Shown piece by piece: positions 46,280-54,576 of a DNA stretch of 64,000 bases; positions within the stretch are counted from its first letter, which is position 1; the number at the start of each line of letters is the position of its first letter. A program made the position numbers and the translations under genes. Source of the stretch: Candidatus Magasanikbacteria bacterium RIFOXYC2_FULL_42_28 (GTDB lineage Bacteria; Patescibacteria; ABY1; Magasanikbacterales; GWA2-37-8); assembly GCA_001784435.1 (NCBI GenBank), contig MFQZ01000001.1, positions 124,001-188,000 on the forward strand. The letters run 5' to 3'. Below the pieces are notes generated by a model. That model saw nothing but the letters and a program-made list of their open reading frames with translations, made no database searches and was not told the origin of the DNA.

Positions 46280-47713
46280 TCAAATCACTTCCCGCACCTC
46301 CACCAAATTCACATGCCCGGCTTCCCCTACCGGCTCACCGGCCACAACAATCATCTTGTCCCCTTTATTAGCAAACTTTTCTTTTTTAATGTAAACCATT
46401 GATTTTTTTATCAACTCTTCAATCGTTTTGCAGACCGGCAAAATAAACGGCTTAACGCCCCATGATAAATTTAATTGTCGCTGGACGCGCGCGTCATGCG
46501 TGGCCACGAGCACCGGAATTTCACTACGAAGGTGGCTAATCATCCGGCCAGTCTCGCCGGTTAAAGACGCGGCTAAAATTAATTTAGCGCCCACATTCTC
46601 TGCTAATAACCGCGACAATTGCACAATTGATTCGTCTACTTGCGAACCTTTTTTGCGTATCACCGCCCCGGGCAAGTCATCATAAGTGGACGCCTCCGTA
46701 ACCATCACGATTTCGGCCATAGTCCGCACGGACAGCGCCGGAAATTTGCCAACCGCGGTTTCATTAGATAACATCACCGCATCGGTGTGATCAATAACGG
46801 CATTAGCGATATCGGACACTTCAGCACGCGTCGGACGGATATGCTCTTGCATGGAATCTAACATTTGCGTCGCCACAATTACGGGCTTCGCGGCCGCGTT
46901 GCATAAATCAATTAAACGTTTTTGCACCAAAGGCACTTGCGCGGCCGGCAATTCTACCCCCATATCGCCACGCGCCACCATAATACCATCAGCGACCGCG
47001 ATAATTTTTTCCATATTGGCCACGGCCGATTGATTTTCAATTTTAGCAATAATTTTTGTCGGACTACCCGAATTTATTTTATGAGTTTTTTCAATTTTGG
47101 TAATTAAAGCGCGCGCCTGTTTAATATCGTCAGCCGAATGCACAAACGACAGCGCGACCGCGTCGACGCCCAATTTAATACAAAATTCCAAATCCGCTTT
47201 ATCTTTGTCTGTTAAAGACAGCATATCCAATTTGCTATCCGGCAAATTAACGCCTTTGCGCGCGCTGACGAGTCCACCTTCGGCTACCGTCGCGAAAATC
47301 TTATCTTTGGAAACGCGGGTGATTTTTAAAGCGATTTTACCATCATCAATTAATACCCGCTCTCCCGCGCGCAAACATTTTTGCAGACCAAAAAAATCTA
47401 CCGGTATTACTCCGGCTTCATTGGTTTTGCTTTCCGGCGCTAAAACCACTTTTTGATTAATTTTTAAAACGACCGGGACGCGTAAATTTCCCAAACGAAA
47501 TTTGGGGCCACGCATATCGGCCATTATCAAAACCGGCTCGTGATATTTTTTCCCGGCAACGCGAATGGCGCGATACAACCGGCGATGTTCATTATGCGAA
47601 CCGTGCGAAAAATTAAGCCGAGCGCAATTTAAGCCGGCGCGAACCATTTGAGAAATAATTTTGCCACTGGCCGAGGCCGGGCCGATGGTGGCGACAATTT
47701 TAGTGCGTTTCAT
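46280..47713 (-). CDS. pyk: Pyruvate kinase
   Basis: The 477-residue protein has 'MKRTKIVATIGPASASG', 'GLNCARLNFSHGSHNEH', 'IIAKIENQSAVANMEKI', 'GIMVARGDMGVELP' (the catalytic/Mg region) and 'PVIVATQMLDSM'. Standard PykF/A layout with a C-terminal regulatory domain. It converts phosphoenolpyruvate to pyruvate with ATP formation. Its ATG overlaps the stop of the preceding gene by 4 nt. Confidence 0.97.
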   Translation of the reverse strand: MKRTKIVATIGPASASGKIISQMVRAGLNCARLNFSHGSHNEHRRLYRAIRVAGKKYHEPVLIMADMRGPKFRLGNLRVPVVLKINQKVVLAPESKTNEAGVIPVDFFGLQKCLRAGERVLIDDGKIALKITRVSKDKIFATVAEGGLVSARKGVNLPDSKLDMLSLTDKDKADLEFCIKLGVDAVALSFVHSADDIKQARALITKIEKTHKINSGSPTKIIAKIENQSAVANMEKIIAVADGIMVARGDMGVELPAAQVPLVQKRLIDLCNAAAKPVIVATQMLDSMQEHIRPTRAEVSDIANAVIDHTDAVMLSNETAVGKFPALSVRTMAEIVMVTEASTYDDLPGAVIRKKGSQVDESIVQLSRLLAENVGAKLILAASLTGETGRMISHLRSEIPVLVATHDARVQRQLNLSWGVKPFILPVCKTIEELIKKSMVYIKKEKFANKGDKMIVVAGEPVGEAGHVNLVEVREVI

Positions 47714-48171
47714 TTTAGCAATGTTTTTAGTTGCTCTTTTTCCGCTTCGCCAATCGGCAATAACTGCATCAATTGTTCCAAAGAGTAGTTAGGCTTATCA
47801 CCGCTCACATTGGCACCGGTGATATTTTCAAACACCTCTTTAAACTGACCAAGATACGGCGGTAAAAACCACAGCGCCAAAATAATCGGAACAACAATGA
47901 GCGCGAGCCGCAACCACCCGGCCACGGCCGACCAGCGCAATTTACGATTAATTTTACGATTCTGCTCGTAAATAATTTGCGACCATTTTAAATTTTTCTC
48001 TATCAACTCGCGCAAGTCCGCTTCGGAAGCGGGTGGTTTTTTGTCATTCTGAGGAAGCGTAGCGACCGAAGAATCCCTTACAGTTTGCGTTAAGGGATCC
48101 TTCGTTTCACTCAGGATGACAGGTGCGGATGTTGCCACCGTTTTTTCAACAGTATTTTTATGTTTAAACAT
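47710..48171 (-). CDS. Small membrane protein carrying an in-frame repeat insertion
   Basis: A 153-residue protein: a soluble, charged N-terminus, an amphipathic segment (about 64-80) and one membrane helix (about 86-105), then a C-terminal tail 'YSLEQLMQLLPIGEAEKEQL'. I do not recognise the family. Residues about 18-43 ('VILSETKDPLTQTVRDSSVA' onward) are encoded by a complete family-A element. The gene lies 4 nt after nrdR and overlaps pyk by 4 nt. Confidence 0.7.
   Translation of the reverse strand: MFKHKNTVEKTVATSAPVILSETKDPLTQTVRDSSVATLPQNDKKPPASEADLRELIEKNLKWSQIIYEQNRKINRKLRWSAVAGWLRLALIVVPIILALWFLPPYLGQFKEVFENITGANVSGDKPNYSLEQLMQLLPIGEAEKEQLKTLLK
48043..48120. repeat. Family A full copy inside a coding sequence
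   Basis: GTCATTCTGAGGAAGCG...GAATCCCTTA and TAAGGGATCC...CTCAGGATGAC are inverted halves around a 9-nt centre. The 78 bp (26 codons) keep the reading frame open. Confidence 0.9.
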
Positions 48172-48175
48172 ACAA

Positions 48176-48634
48176 TCATGATTTATTTGGTTTCAGTTTT
48201 TTCAATTCTTTTTCAAAAGCCGACGCGTCTTTAAAATCACGATACACGCTCGCGAAACGGATATAGGCCACCTTATCAAAAGTGCGCAAATGTTTCATCA
48301 CTAATTCGCCAATTTCTTTACCGGAAATTTCCCGTTTCTTTTTCTTTTGAATATCACGCTCAACGGCGTGGATTAAACGATGAAATTTTTCGTGCGTATA
48401 GGGACGTTTAGTTAAAGACCGACGGATACCATTTTCCACTTTTTCCCGAATATATCCTTCGCGGTTGCCGTCGCCTTTAATTACCACAATATCCAATAAC
48501 TCTATTTCTTCAATAGTTGAAAATCGATAACGGCATTTTTCACACTCACGCCGACGACGCACCGCCAAATCATTAACGGTCGCGCGCGTATCCACCACGC
48601 TCGTGTCGGCAAAATTACAGACGGGACAACGCAT
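48176..48634 (-). CDS. nrdR: Transcriptional repressor NrdR
   Basis: The 152-residue protein has the zinc ribbon 'MRCPVCNFADTSVVDTR' and 'RRRECEKCRYRFSTIEEIEL' (Cys3, Cys6, Cys31, Cys34) and an ATP-cone domain with 'VIKGDGNREGYIREKVENGI' and 'VAYIRFASVYRDF'. It represses ribonucleotide reductase genes in response to dATP/ATP. First gene of an operon with the membrane protein and pyk. Confidence 0.96.
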   Translation of the reverse strand: MRCPVCNFADTSVVDTRATVNDLAVRRRRECEKCRYRFSTIEEIELLDIVVIKGDGNREGYIREKVENGIRRSLTKRPYTHEKFHRLIHAVERDIQKKKKREISGKEIGELVMKHLRTFDKVAYIRFASVYRDFKDASAFEKELKKLKPNKS

Positions 48635-48658
48635 ATTAAATTAAAAAAACATACCTAC

Positions 48659-48667
48659 ATTATACCA
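48659..48667 (-). promoter_or_regulatory. nrdR: nrdR promoter (extended -10)
   Basis: Minus-strand TGG-TATAAT (-10 at 48664-48659), 25 nt before the start codon at 48634. No good -35 and no full NrdR box was recognised. Confidence 0.5.
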
Positions 48668-48710
48668 CAATATTTGAAATATAAAAAATTATGCGCAACT
48701 TCGGCATTTT

Positions 48711-48811
48711 AATGTCAAATTTCCAATGTCAAATGTCAAATCAAATCCAAAACCAAAATATCAAATAACGATTGTGGTGAATTGGAAATTGGAAATTTGG
48801 ATTTTGACATT
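48711..48811. repeat. Family B element at the ftsZ 3' end
   Basis: AATGTCAAATTTCCAATGTC...AATTGGAAATTGGAAATTTG-GATTTTGACATT, directly after the ftsZ stop (48818) and before the nrdR promoter. Confidence 0.85.
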
Positions 48812-48817
48812 ATCACT

Positions 48818-50038
48818 CTATATTCCCATTTTCTTCCGAATAAACGCCGGGATTTCCAAATCATCATCGGCCTTAGAGGCGGCCGTAACCACATCGTGGC
48901 GCTTGGCCAAATCGTGCGCCGGCGTATCCGTGTCAGTGATATTTTTTTGAGTGAACTGTTTGAATTTTTTTTCTTCTTCGGCCTCTTCTTTTTGAGTGCG
49001 ACGCAAGAAATTGCTGGGCGCGTATTTAGCCGCGGAAAAAAACGAGGTCGCATTTTCTTCGGCTGTCAAAACCGGTGTTGGACGATGGCTATCAAAACCG
49101 GTGGCGATTACGTTAATGCGTAAATTATCTTCCATACTTTCGTCTACTGCCATACCCCAGATAACCTTGGCATCATCGGCCGCGCTACTCGTAATAATTT
49201 TGGCCGCCTCATCCACTTCGCTCATAGTAATACCGGAGCTACCGGTAATAGTGAATAAAATACCATGCGCGCCGTCAATGGACAATTCCAAAAGCGGACT
49301 GGAGATCGCCGCTTGGGCCGCGGTTACGGCGCGATTTTCGCCTTTACCCATACCAATACCCATTAAAGCCGAACCGGTATTGCGCATAATCGTGCGCACG
49401 TCCGCGAAATCAACATTGACCATGCCTGGGACGGTAATTAATTCGGAAATACCTTGAACGCCCTGGCGCAAAATATCATCAATAGTTTGAAAGGCCGTCA
49501 GCAAAGAGGTTTTTTTGTCAATCACCTGCAAGACGCGATCGTTCGGGATGGTAATAATGGTATCCACATTGCGCGCCAATTCTTCCCAAGCATTTTCGGC
49601 AATATCACGTCGTTGCGGACCTTCAAATGAAAACGGTTTGGTGACAACCGCGACCGTGAGCGCCCCCAAATCGCGCGCCACTTCCGCCACGACCGGAGAC
49701 GCGCCTGAACCGGTGCCACCACCCAAACCACAAGTAATAAAAACCATGTCAGTATCTTTTAACAAATCGCGAATTTCATTTTGTGATTCTTCGGCCGCCT
49801 TACGCCCCACTTCCGGATCCATCCCCGCGCCGAGCCCGCGCGTAATCCCTTTGCCAATATGTAATTTATTGGGCGCGCTACTATGATGTAAGGCCTGAAC
49901 ATCGGTATTCATCACCACAAACTCCACGCCCCGAATTTTAGCGGAAAGCATGCGATTGACAGCCGCGCCACCCGAACCGCCGATACCAACTACTTTAATT
50001 TTGGCAAATGTTTCCATTTCCGGTTTTACTTGAGGCAT
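48818..50038 (-). CDS. ftsZ: Cell division protein FtsZ
   Basis: The 406-residue protein has 'IKVVGIGGSGGAAVNRM', the tubulin signature 'CGLGGGTGSGASPVVAE', 'TIPNDRVL', the T7 loop 'MVNVDFADVRTIM' and a C-terminal tail ending 'DLEIPAFIRKKMGI', the conserved peptide that binds FtsA. It forms the Z-ring at the division site. It is downstream of ftsA, with its own promoter and a hairpin between. Confidence 0.98.
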   Translation of the reverse strand: MPQVKPEMETFAKIKVVGIGGSGGAAVNRMLSAKIRGVEFVVMNTDVQALHHSSAPNKLHIGKGITRGLGAGMDPEVGRKAAEESQNEIRDLLKDTDMVFITCGLGGGTGSGASPVVAEVARDLGALTVAVVTKPFSFEGPQRRDIAENAWEELARNVDTIITIPNDRVLQVIDKKTSLLTAFQTIDDILRQGVQGISELITVPGMVNVDFADVRTIMRNTGSALMGIGMGKGENRAVTAAQAAISSPLLELSIDGAHGILFTITGSSGITMSEVDEAAKIITSSAADDAKVIWGMAVDESMEDNLRINVIATGFDSHRPTPVLTAEENATSFFSAAKYAPSNFLRRTQKEEAEEEKKFKQFTQKNITDTDTPAHDLAKRHDVVTAASKADDDLEIPAFIRKKMGI

Positions 50039-50062
50039 ACAATTGATTGTTAAAAATTTTTG

Positions 50063-50087
50063 CTTGAATACAAATTGTATTCAAGCC
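50063..50087. other. Palindrome upstream of ftsZ
   Basis: GCTTGAATAC-AAATT-GTATTCAAGC, a perfect 10-bp-arm dyad 25 nt before the ftsZ start codon. It could be an operator or a leader hairpin. Confidence 0.6.
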
Positions 50088-50100
50088 CTTAAATAAAAAT

Positions 50101-50153
50101 AGCGAAGGAGTGCCTTCGCTATATAGTGTATAATTTTAACAAAGTTATGTCAA
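50101..50153 (-). promoter_or_regulatory. ftsZ: ftsZ promoter and overlapping terminator hairpin
   Basis: Minus-strand TTGACA (50153-50148; its TGA is the ftsA stop codon), 17-bp spacer, TACACT (50130-50125). The hairpin AGCGAAGG/CCTTCGCT (50101-50120) with a U-rich tail starts at the predicted +1, so it can end ftsA transcripts and may attenuate ftsZ. Confidence 0.6.
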
Positions 50154-51400
50154 GGTAGCAAATTCTTAATCCACCCTTTTATTGAATTTAACCCCGAAAA
50201 ATGATCCTTAATAACTGTCGTCCGCCCGCCCATCATCGTGCCCCATTTAACCAATCCTACCGCCGTCACAAAACCTAAATCATTAACTTTGTCGGTAACG
50301 CTCGCGATATCAGACGAAAAACCCAAAGTGGCCGGTAAGCGTAAATTTTTCTTAGCGCATTCGATTAGCCCGGGCAATTTAGCGCCCCCGCCGGCAAACA
50401 CAGCTCCGGCCGGCAATAAACCGGAACGCTGAACTTTGCGCAACTCTTCGCCGATTTTAAACATTATCTCTTCGGCCCGCGCTTCAATAATTTCACTCAC
50501 GTATTTTTTCTTCACCATTTCGTGGTCAGACGCGCCCACTTCAAATAAATCTATTTCATCGCGTTTGGATACCGGCTCGGAAAAACAATCACCATATTTT
50601 GTCTTTACCCGCCCCGCAATATCCACACTCGTCCGCAAACCAATCGCCAAATCATTGGTAATATGTTCCGAACCAACCGGCAACACCGCGCTGTGAATCA
50701 TATCCCCTTCTTCAAATACGGCCAAATTAGTGGTGGAACCGCCCAGATCGATCATCACCACTCCTAACTCTTTTTGGCGTTCGGTCAAAGCCGCTTCCGA
50801 GGTGGCTAAAATTGATAAAATTAAATCATTAATTTCCAAACCGGAACGGTAAACCGCTTTAGTCAAATTTTTAATTTGCGCGGACGCTCCCAAAATTATT
50901 TGCGCGTCCACTTCCAGGCGCATGCCGGTCATGCCCACCGGATCGCGAATGCCAGTTTGGCCATCCACTCCAAAACTCTTTGGTAAAACATGCAGGACTT
51001 CATAATTTAAAGGCGTCGAAATCGCCCGAGCGGACTCTAACACCCGCGTAACGTCTTCCTCGCCCACCTCGCTGTTGGCTTTAGAAACCGCCACCACGCC
51101 CTTGCTGGCTTGCGCTAAAATATGCATGCCGGAAACACCAAGCCAAACGCTTCCGACTGGAATACCGACAATGCGTTCGGTTTTTTCCAGACAAGCGGAA
51201 ATAGAAGATACCACATCTTCAATGCTCGAAATAACGCCTTTATTCATGCCGGCCGAAAATACTTCGGACGCGCCCAAAATTTGCAGTTCATTTTGACCGT
51301 TTTCTTCATCGCGCACGGCCAATTGTCCGACCGCCAAACGAACAGCGGTACTGCCAATATCCAGACCGGCAATTAATTTTCTTTGATTTGATTTAGACAT
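50150..51400 (-). CDS. ftsA: Cell division protein FtsA
   Basis: The 416-residue actin-fold ATPase has 'LIAGLDIGSTAVRLAVG', 'GVVMIDLGGSTTNLAVFEEG' (phosphate 2), 'AGAVFAGGGAKLPGL' (adenosine motif) and the FtsA-specific 1C domain. The C-terminal 'LNSIKGWIKNLLP' is the amphipathic membrane-targeting helix. It anchors FtsZ to the membrane. Start ATG 51400 is 4 nt after the dgkA stop. Confidence 0.97.
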   Translation of the reverse strand: MSKSNQRKLIAGLDIGSTAVRLAVGQLAVRDEENGQNELQILGASEVFSAGMNKGVISSIEDVVSSISACLEKTERIVGIPVGSVWLGVSGMHILAQASKGVVAVSKANSEVGEEDVTRVLESARAISTPLNYEVLHVLPKSFGVDGQTGIRDPVGMTGMRLEVDAQIILGASAQIKNLTKAVYRSGLEINDLILSILATSEAALTERQKELGVVMIDLGGSTTNLAVFEEGDMIHSAVLPVGSEHITNDLAIGLRTSVDIAGRVKTKYGDCFSEPVSKRDEIDLFEVGASDHEMVKKKYVSEIIEARAEEIMFKIGEELRKVQRSGLLPAGAVFAGGGAKLPGLIECAKKNLRLPATLGFSSDIASVTDKVNDLGFVTAVGLVKWGTMMGGRTTVIKDHFSGLNSIKGWIKNLLP

Positions 51401-51404
51401 ACCC

Positions 51405-51761
51405 CTATTTTATCAGATACGGTAAAAATATCAACAGGCCGATAACCACGGCCCCCACGGATGCCACGAGCACCCCGCCGGCCATAATATCTTTAACCGC
51501 TTCAACATAATGGTGTAAACGCGGTTTTAATAAATCAGTAAAATATTCAAAAACGGTATTCACAATTTCCGCGAGCAATACCAAAATTACCATTAAAATC
51601 ACTAAAATCAATTCCCAAATTTTAAGCGGTAAATAAAGCGCCAGTGCTAACGCCACCACGCCCGCCAACACCTGAAAACGAAAATTACGCTCGGACCTAA
51701 AAACCGATTGCAAACCACGGCAAGCGTGATAAAAACTTTCAGTTATTTTTTTGGTTGACAT
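51405..51761 (-). CDS. dgkA: Diacylglycerol/undecaprenol kinase
   Basis: A 118-residue integral membrane protein with three membrane helices. 'FRSERNFRFQVLAG', 'LLAEIVNTVFEYFTD' and 'HYVEAVKDIMAGGVLVAS' are the conserved blocks of the prokaryotic DagK family. In Gram-positive-type bacteria the enzyme recycles undecaprenol for cell-wall synthesis. It overlaps ybeY by 19 nt. Confidence 0.93.
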   Translation of the reverse strand: MSTKKITESFYHACRGLQSVFRSERNFRFQVLAGVVALALALYLPLKIWELILVILMVILVLLAEIVNTVFEYFTDLLKPRLHHYVEAVKDIMAGGVLVASVGAVVIGLLIFLPYLIK

Positions 51762-52177
51762 ACTGCTAAAATTTTTTCCTGTAGACCAAACATCTTTTTG
51801 GCCTCGGCCGGACGACCGTGATCATGACCGACCAAATGCAACAAACCGTGAATCAACATTCGCGCCATTTCTTCTTTTTCAGGGACAACAAATTCCTTGG
51901 CTTGACGTTTAACGCGAGCGTAACACAAATATATTTCACCTAACATTGACGAATTGACAATTTTATCATCTTGCCACGGAAAAGACAAAACATCGGTATC
52001 GCTATTTTTACCGCGATAAACACGATTCAATTTTTTCATGGCCACGCTACCGATAATATTTATTTCTACCACTCCTTTCACTCGACTTTCATAGCGCGCC
52101 GTCGCCCTACTGATATTGACAAAAAAACTTTGGCTGTAAGGCGCGACTACAGCGTTGTTCAATACTACCTTAATCAT
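51743..52177 (-). CDS. ybeY: Endoribonuclease YbeY (rRNA maturation)
   Basis: A 144-residue UPF0054 protein with the zinc-binding motif 'HGLLHLVGHDHGR' and the preceding 'TDVLSFPWQD' and 'GEIYLCYARV'. It takes part in 16S rRNA 3' maturation and ribosome quality control. Overlaps its neighbours on both sides (4 nt and 19 nt), indicating tight coupling in the ybeY-dgkA-ftsA unit. Confidence 0.95.
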   Translation of the reverse strand: MIKVVLNNAVVAPYSQSFFVNISRATARYESRVKGVVEINIIGSVAMKKLNRVYRGKNSDTDVLSFPWQDDKIVNSSMLGEIYLCYARVKRQAKEFVVPEKEEMARMLIHGLLHLVGHDHGRPAEAKKMFGLQEKILAVCQPKK

Positions 52178-53346
52178 AAACTGGATTCTTCGGGCGGCAA
52201 TACTTCATCACTGCCCAGTGGCGCCGGCGCTACTGACGGCTCGGTCAAACCGGCGGTTACTTCGTCTTCCACCGGCAAAGTCATCAAAACATCCTCTTTG
52301 ACAGTGCCCAATTGAAAACTGCGCGCCATCATTTTGGCCACGATGCGATAATTAACCGTATTGGAATCGGTGGTATGATAAACTAAAACATACAACCGCG
52401 GTCCATCGGCAAAATAATAAACCAAGTAATCGCTCCGTTGTTTGCCATTTAATTTAAAAGCGGTGGTAAAATCAGTTAAATTATCTAAACGTTCACTCGG
52501 CGCGTTGACCGCCATCCAATCAGACAGAGTCTGGCCACTTGCCAAATCAAACACTCGCACTTCAATATTTTCGCCGGTTAAAGTGCTAAATAAGACATCG
52601 CGATGATTGCTATCAATACTGGCCACAGCCCAATTTTTGGGGTAATACAATTTATAACCAAATACCGGGTTAGCGTATTCGGTTACGAGACCGGAGTCAA
52701 TTATCCGCACCGGCGCTTTGCCGGACGGATTATATAAATGATAGATTTCATGACCATCGGGGTACTTATCATTGTCTGAATCCGATACACCCACGTCAGT
52801 TAAAAACAGCTCTTCGGCCGCGTCCGTGATATCATCATTATCATAATCCGCGCTGTCCGCTAATAACACCGACGGAAATTCCATGGCCACCTCGGTTAAT
52901 ACCGGGGCCGGTTCCGGTTCGGGCATCGGCGCCACCACTACCGGTAGGGGTTCAACCACTACCGGTAGTGGTTCAGGCGCGGTAACGACTGGCGCCGGCA
53001 CGACCGCGACTACCGGTGGTTTACTAAAATAAGGTATCAAATAATAAGCAGACGCGCCCGCGGCAAATACCACCAATAACACTCCGAGGCCGACAAAAAT
53101 AAATTTGCGACTGGTTAACAAATTTGCCAAATGACGTTTACCCCCCGCTCCCACCGTAGTAGTCGCGTCTAAAGCGCGTTTTTCCGGCACGCTCAAAACA
53201 GGCGCCACCGCTCTTTCTACTGTCTTCGGCACATCTTTGTATTGCACCACCGGATTAGCGCCACCCAAAAATTCCAAGGGGATTGTTTCCACGGGCACAT
53301 TTATTTCCGGTTCGGTAATTTTATTTTTTTTACCAAAAAACAACAT
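52174..53346 (-). CDS. Membrane protein with calcium-type repeats
   Basis: From ATG 53346 the product has 390 residues: an about 75-residue cytoplasmic N-terminus starting 'MLFFGKKNK', one membrane helix (about 80-103), a Pro/Val/Glu-rich stalk and then 'DYDNDDITDAAEELFLTDVG' and 'DSDNDKYPDGHEIYHLYNPS', thrombospondin-type-3/EF-like acidic repeats. The C-terminal about 150 residues ('VFGYKLYYPKNWAVASI') resemble a PsbP-like sandwich seen in Patescibacteria. Exported, probably calcium-binding. A start at 53379 would overlap the next gene. Confidence 0.7.
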   Translation of the reverse strand: MLFFGKKNKITEPEINVPVETIPLEFLGGANPVVQYKDVPKTVERAVAPVLSVPEKRALDATTTVGAGGKRHLANLLTSRKFIFVGLGVLLVVFAAGASAYYLIPYFSKPPVVAVVPAPVVTAPEPLPVVVEPLPVVVAPMPEPEPAPVLTEVAMEFPSVLLADSADYDNDDITDAAEELFLTDVGVSDSDNDKYPDGHEIYHLYNPSGKAPVRIIDSGLVTEYANPVFGYKLYYPKNWAVASIDSNHRDVLFSTLTGENIEVRVFDLASGQTLSDWMAVNAPSERLDNLTDFTTAFKLNGKQRSDYLVYYFADGPRLYVLVYHTTDSNTVNYRIVAKMMARSFQLGTVKEDVLMTLPVEDEVTAGLTEPSVAPAPLGSDEVLPPEESSL

Positions 53347-53353
53347 AATGATA

Positions 53354-54106
53354 TTATTTGGCGGTGGTAGTAGGCACATTAAACAATTTTCCCGGGCCTA
53401 ACGGGTTATAGCCATTTTTGACTTCCTGGCCATCAGAAAAAGTATCACCGTCCGTATCTTTTTTAAGCGGATCGGTTTTCCAAATTATCACTTCGTCGCC
53501 GTCGCTTAACTCATCGCTGTCGCTGTCAGTTTGAGTGGGGTTAGTGCCAATTTCGGCCTCACGCACATCATCCAAACCATCTTTGTCGCTATCCACGCCT
53601 TGGCCAAATAAAATTTCATCGCTGGCCATATTTACTCCGGCTTGGGCGGTAGTAGTAGGGAGTGGCTCGGGCGCGACCACCGGCGCAACTGGTTCCGGTG
53701 CCACCGGTTCAATTATCGGTGGCGCGATCGGACCCTCTTCTACCGCAGGAGTGGGCAAGGGTGAGGTGGGAGTAGCTGAAAAAAATCCGCTCGCATACAA
53801 ACGATAACCAAAATATCCGGCGCCACCCAATACCGCGAGCAAAACTAAAAGCAAAATTACTTTACCAACTATCGGCTCTTTAACCGCATACATTGTTGGC
53901 ATCGCCTCAATTGAACCGGTGCTATTGGTTGGCGTCGGCATCACCGCGTCGTTATTTTTTGGTTTTAACACTCCCGCTTGGATAGCATTCGGCGCGGACG
54001 GGGCCACTGGCCCGGCCGGCATTTTGTCTACAGTGGCAAACATATCATCGGCTTCGGTTGGTAAATTCGCCGGTGGGGTAGAACTAATTGGTTGGTCGTC
54101 AAACAT
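53354..54106 (-). CDS. Membrane protein with calcium-type repeats
   Basis: A 250-residue protein with one membrane helix (about 75-97), a Pro/Val linker and tandem acidic repeats 'DSDKDGLDDVREAEIGTNPT', 'DSDSDELSDGDEVIIWKTDP', 'DTDGDTFSDGQEVKNGYNPL'. The Dx(D/N)xDGxxDxxE pattern is that of thrombospondin type 3 repeats, which bind calcium. It is a shorter relative of both neighbours. Confidence 0.75.
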   Translation of the reverse strand: MFDDQPISSTPPANLPTEADDMFATVDKMPAGPVAPSAPNAIQAGVLKPKNNDAVMPTPTNSTGSIEAMPTMYAVKEPIVGKVILLLVLLAVLGGAGYFGYRLYASGFFSATPTSPLPTPAVEEGPIAPPIIEPVAPEPVAPVVAPEPLPTTTAQAGVNMASDEILFGQGVDSDKDGLDDVREAEIGTNPTQTDSDSDELSDGDEVIIWKTDPLKKDTDGDTFSDGQEVKNGYNPLGPGKLFNVPTTTAK

Positions 54107-54124
54107 AAAATTTTATATTATTGG

Positions 54125-54571
54125 TTAATTTCCTTTTTTTAGAGGATTGTAATTGCGCTTAACTTCATACCCGTCTTTATAACCATCGCCATCAGTATCG
54201 GCATTAAGCGGATCGGTTTTCCATACTTCTATTTCAGTTTTGTCCAAAATGCCATCGCCATCAGTATCGGATTTTTTCGGGTCAGTGCCAGATTGTTTTT
54301 CTTGATCAGCCGTAAGACCGTCTAAATCTTCGTCCGTAATACGAATGTTATCTAATGCTTTATTCAACGCTACCAACTCTTCTTTTCTTTTTTGTTCCGA
54401 AGCGGTTTGACTTAAAGCGCCACCGGTTAATTTTTTACGCAGTGCCAATACTCCAAACACTAATCCGACCACCAACAACAAAACCACAATAACCGCGATA
54501 ATTATATTTAAAATTTTACCAAAAGAACGCGGTGGCGTATTATTGGTTGATGGTATTAAAGTGTCATTCAT
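54125..54571 (-). CDS. Small membrane protein with calcium-type repeats
   Basis: From ATG 54571 the product has 148 residues: one membrane helix (about 20-43), a short helical linker and three acidic repeats ('DEDLDGLTADQEKQSGTDPK', 'DTDGDGILDKTEIEVWKTDP', 'DTDGDGYKDGYEVKRNYNPL'). Third member of a local family of repeat proteins, 5 nt after the giant surface protein gene. A TTG at 54580 is the alternative start. Confidence 0.75.
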   Translation of the reverse strand: MNDTLIPSTNNTPPRSFGKILNIIIAVIVVLLLVVGLVFGVLALRKKLTGGALSQTASEQKRKEELVALNKALDNIRITDEDLDGLTADQEKQSGTDPKKSDTDGDGILDKTEIEVWKTDPLNADTDGDGYKDGYEVKRNYNPLKKGN

Positions 54572-54576
54572 ATACT

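Noticed and set aside
48635..48710. NrdR box in front of nrdR
   Set aside because: Only a half-site (ATATTGTG) is visible; the second half does not match well enough to call.
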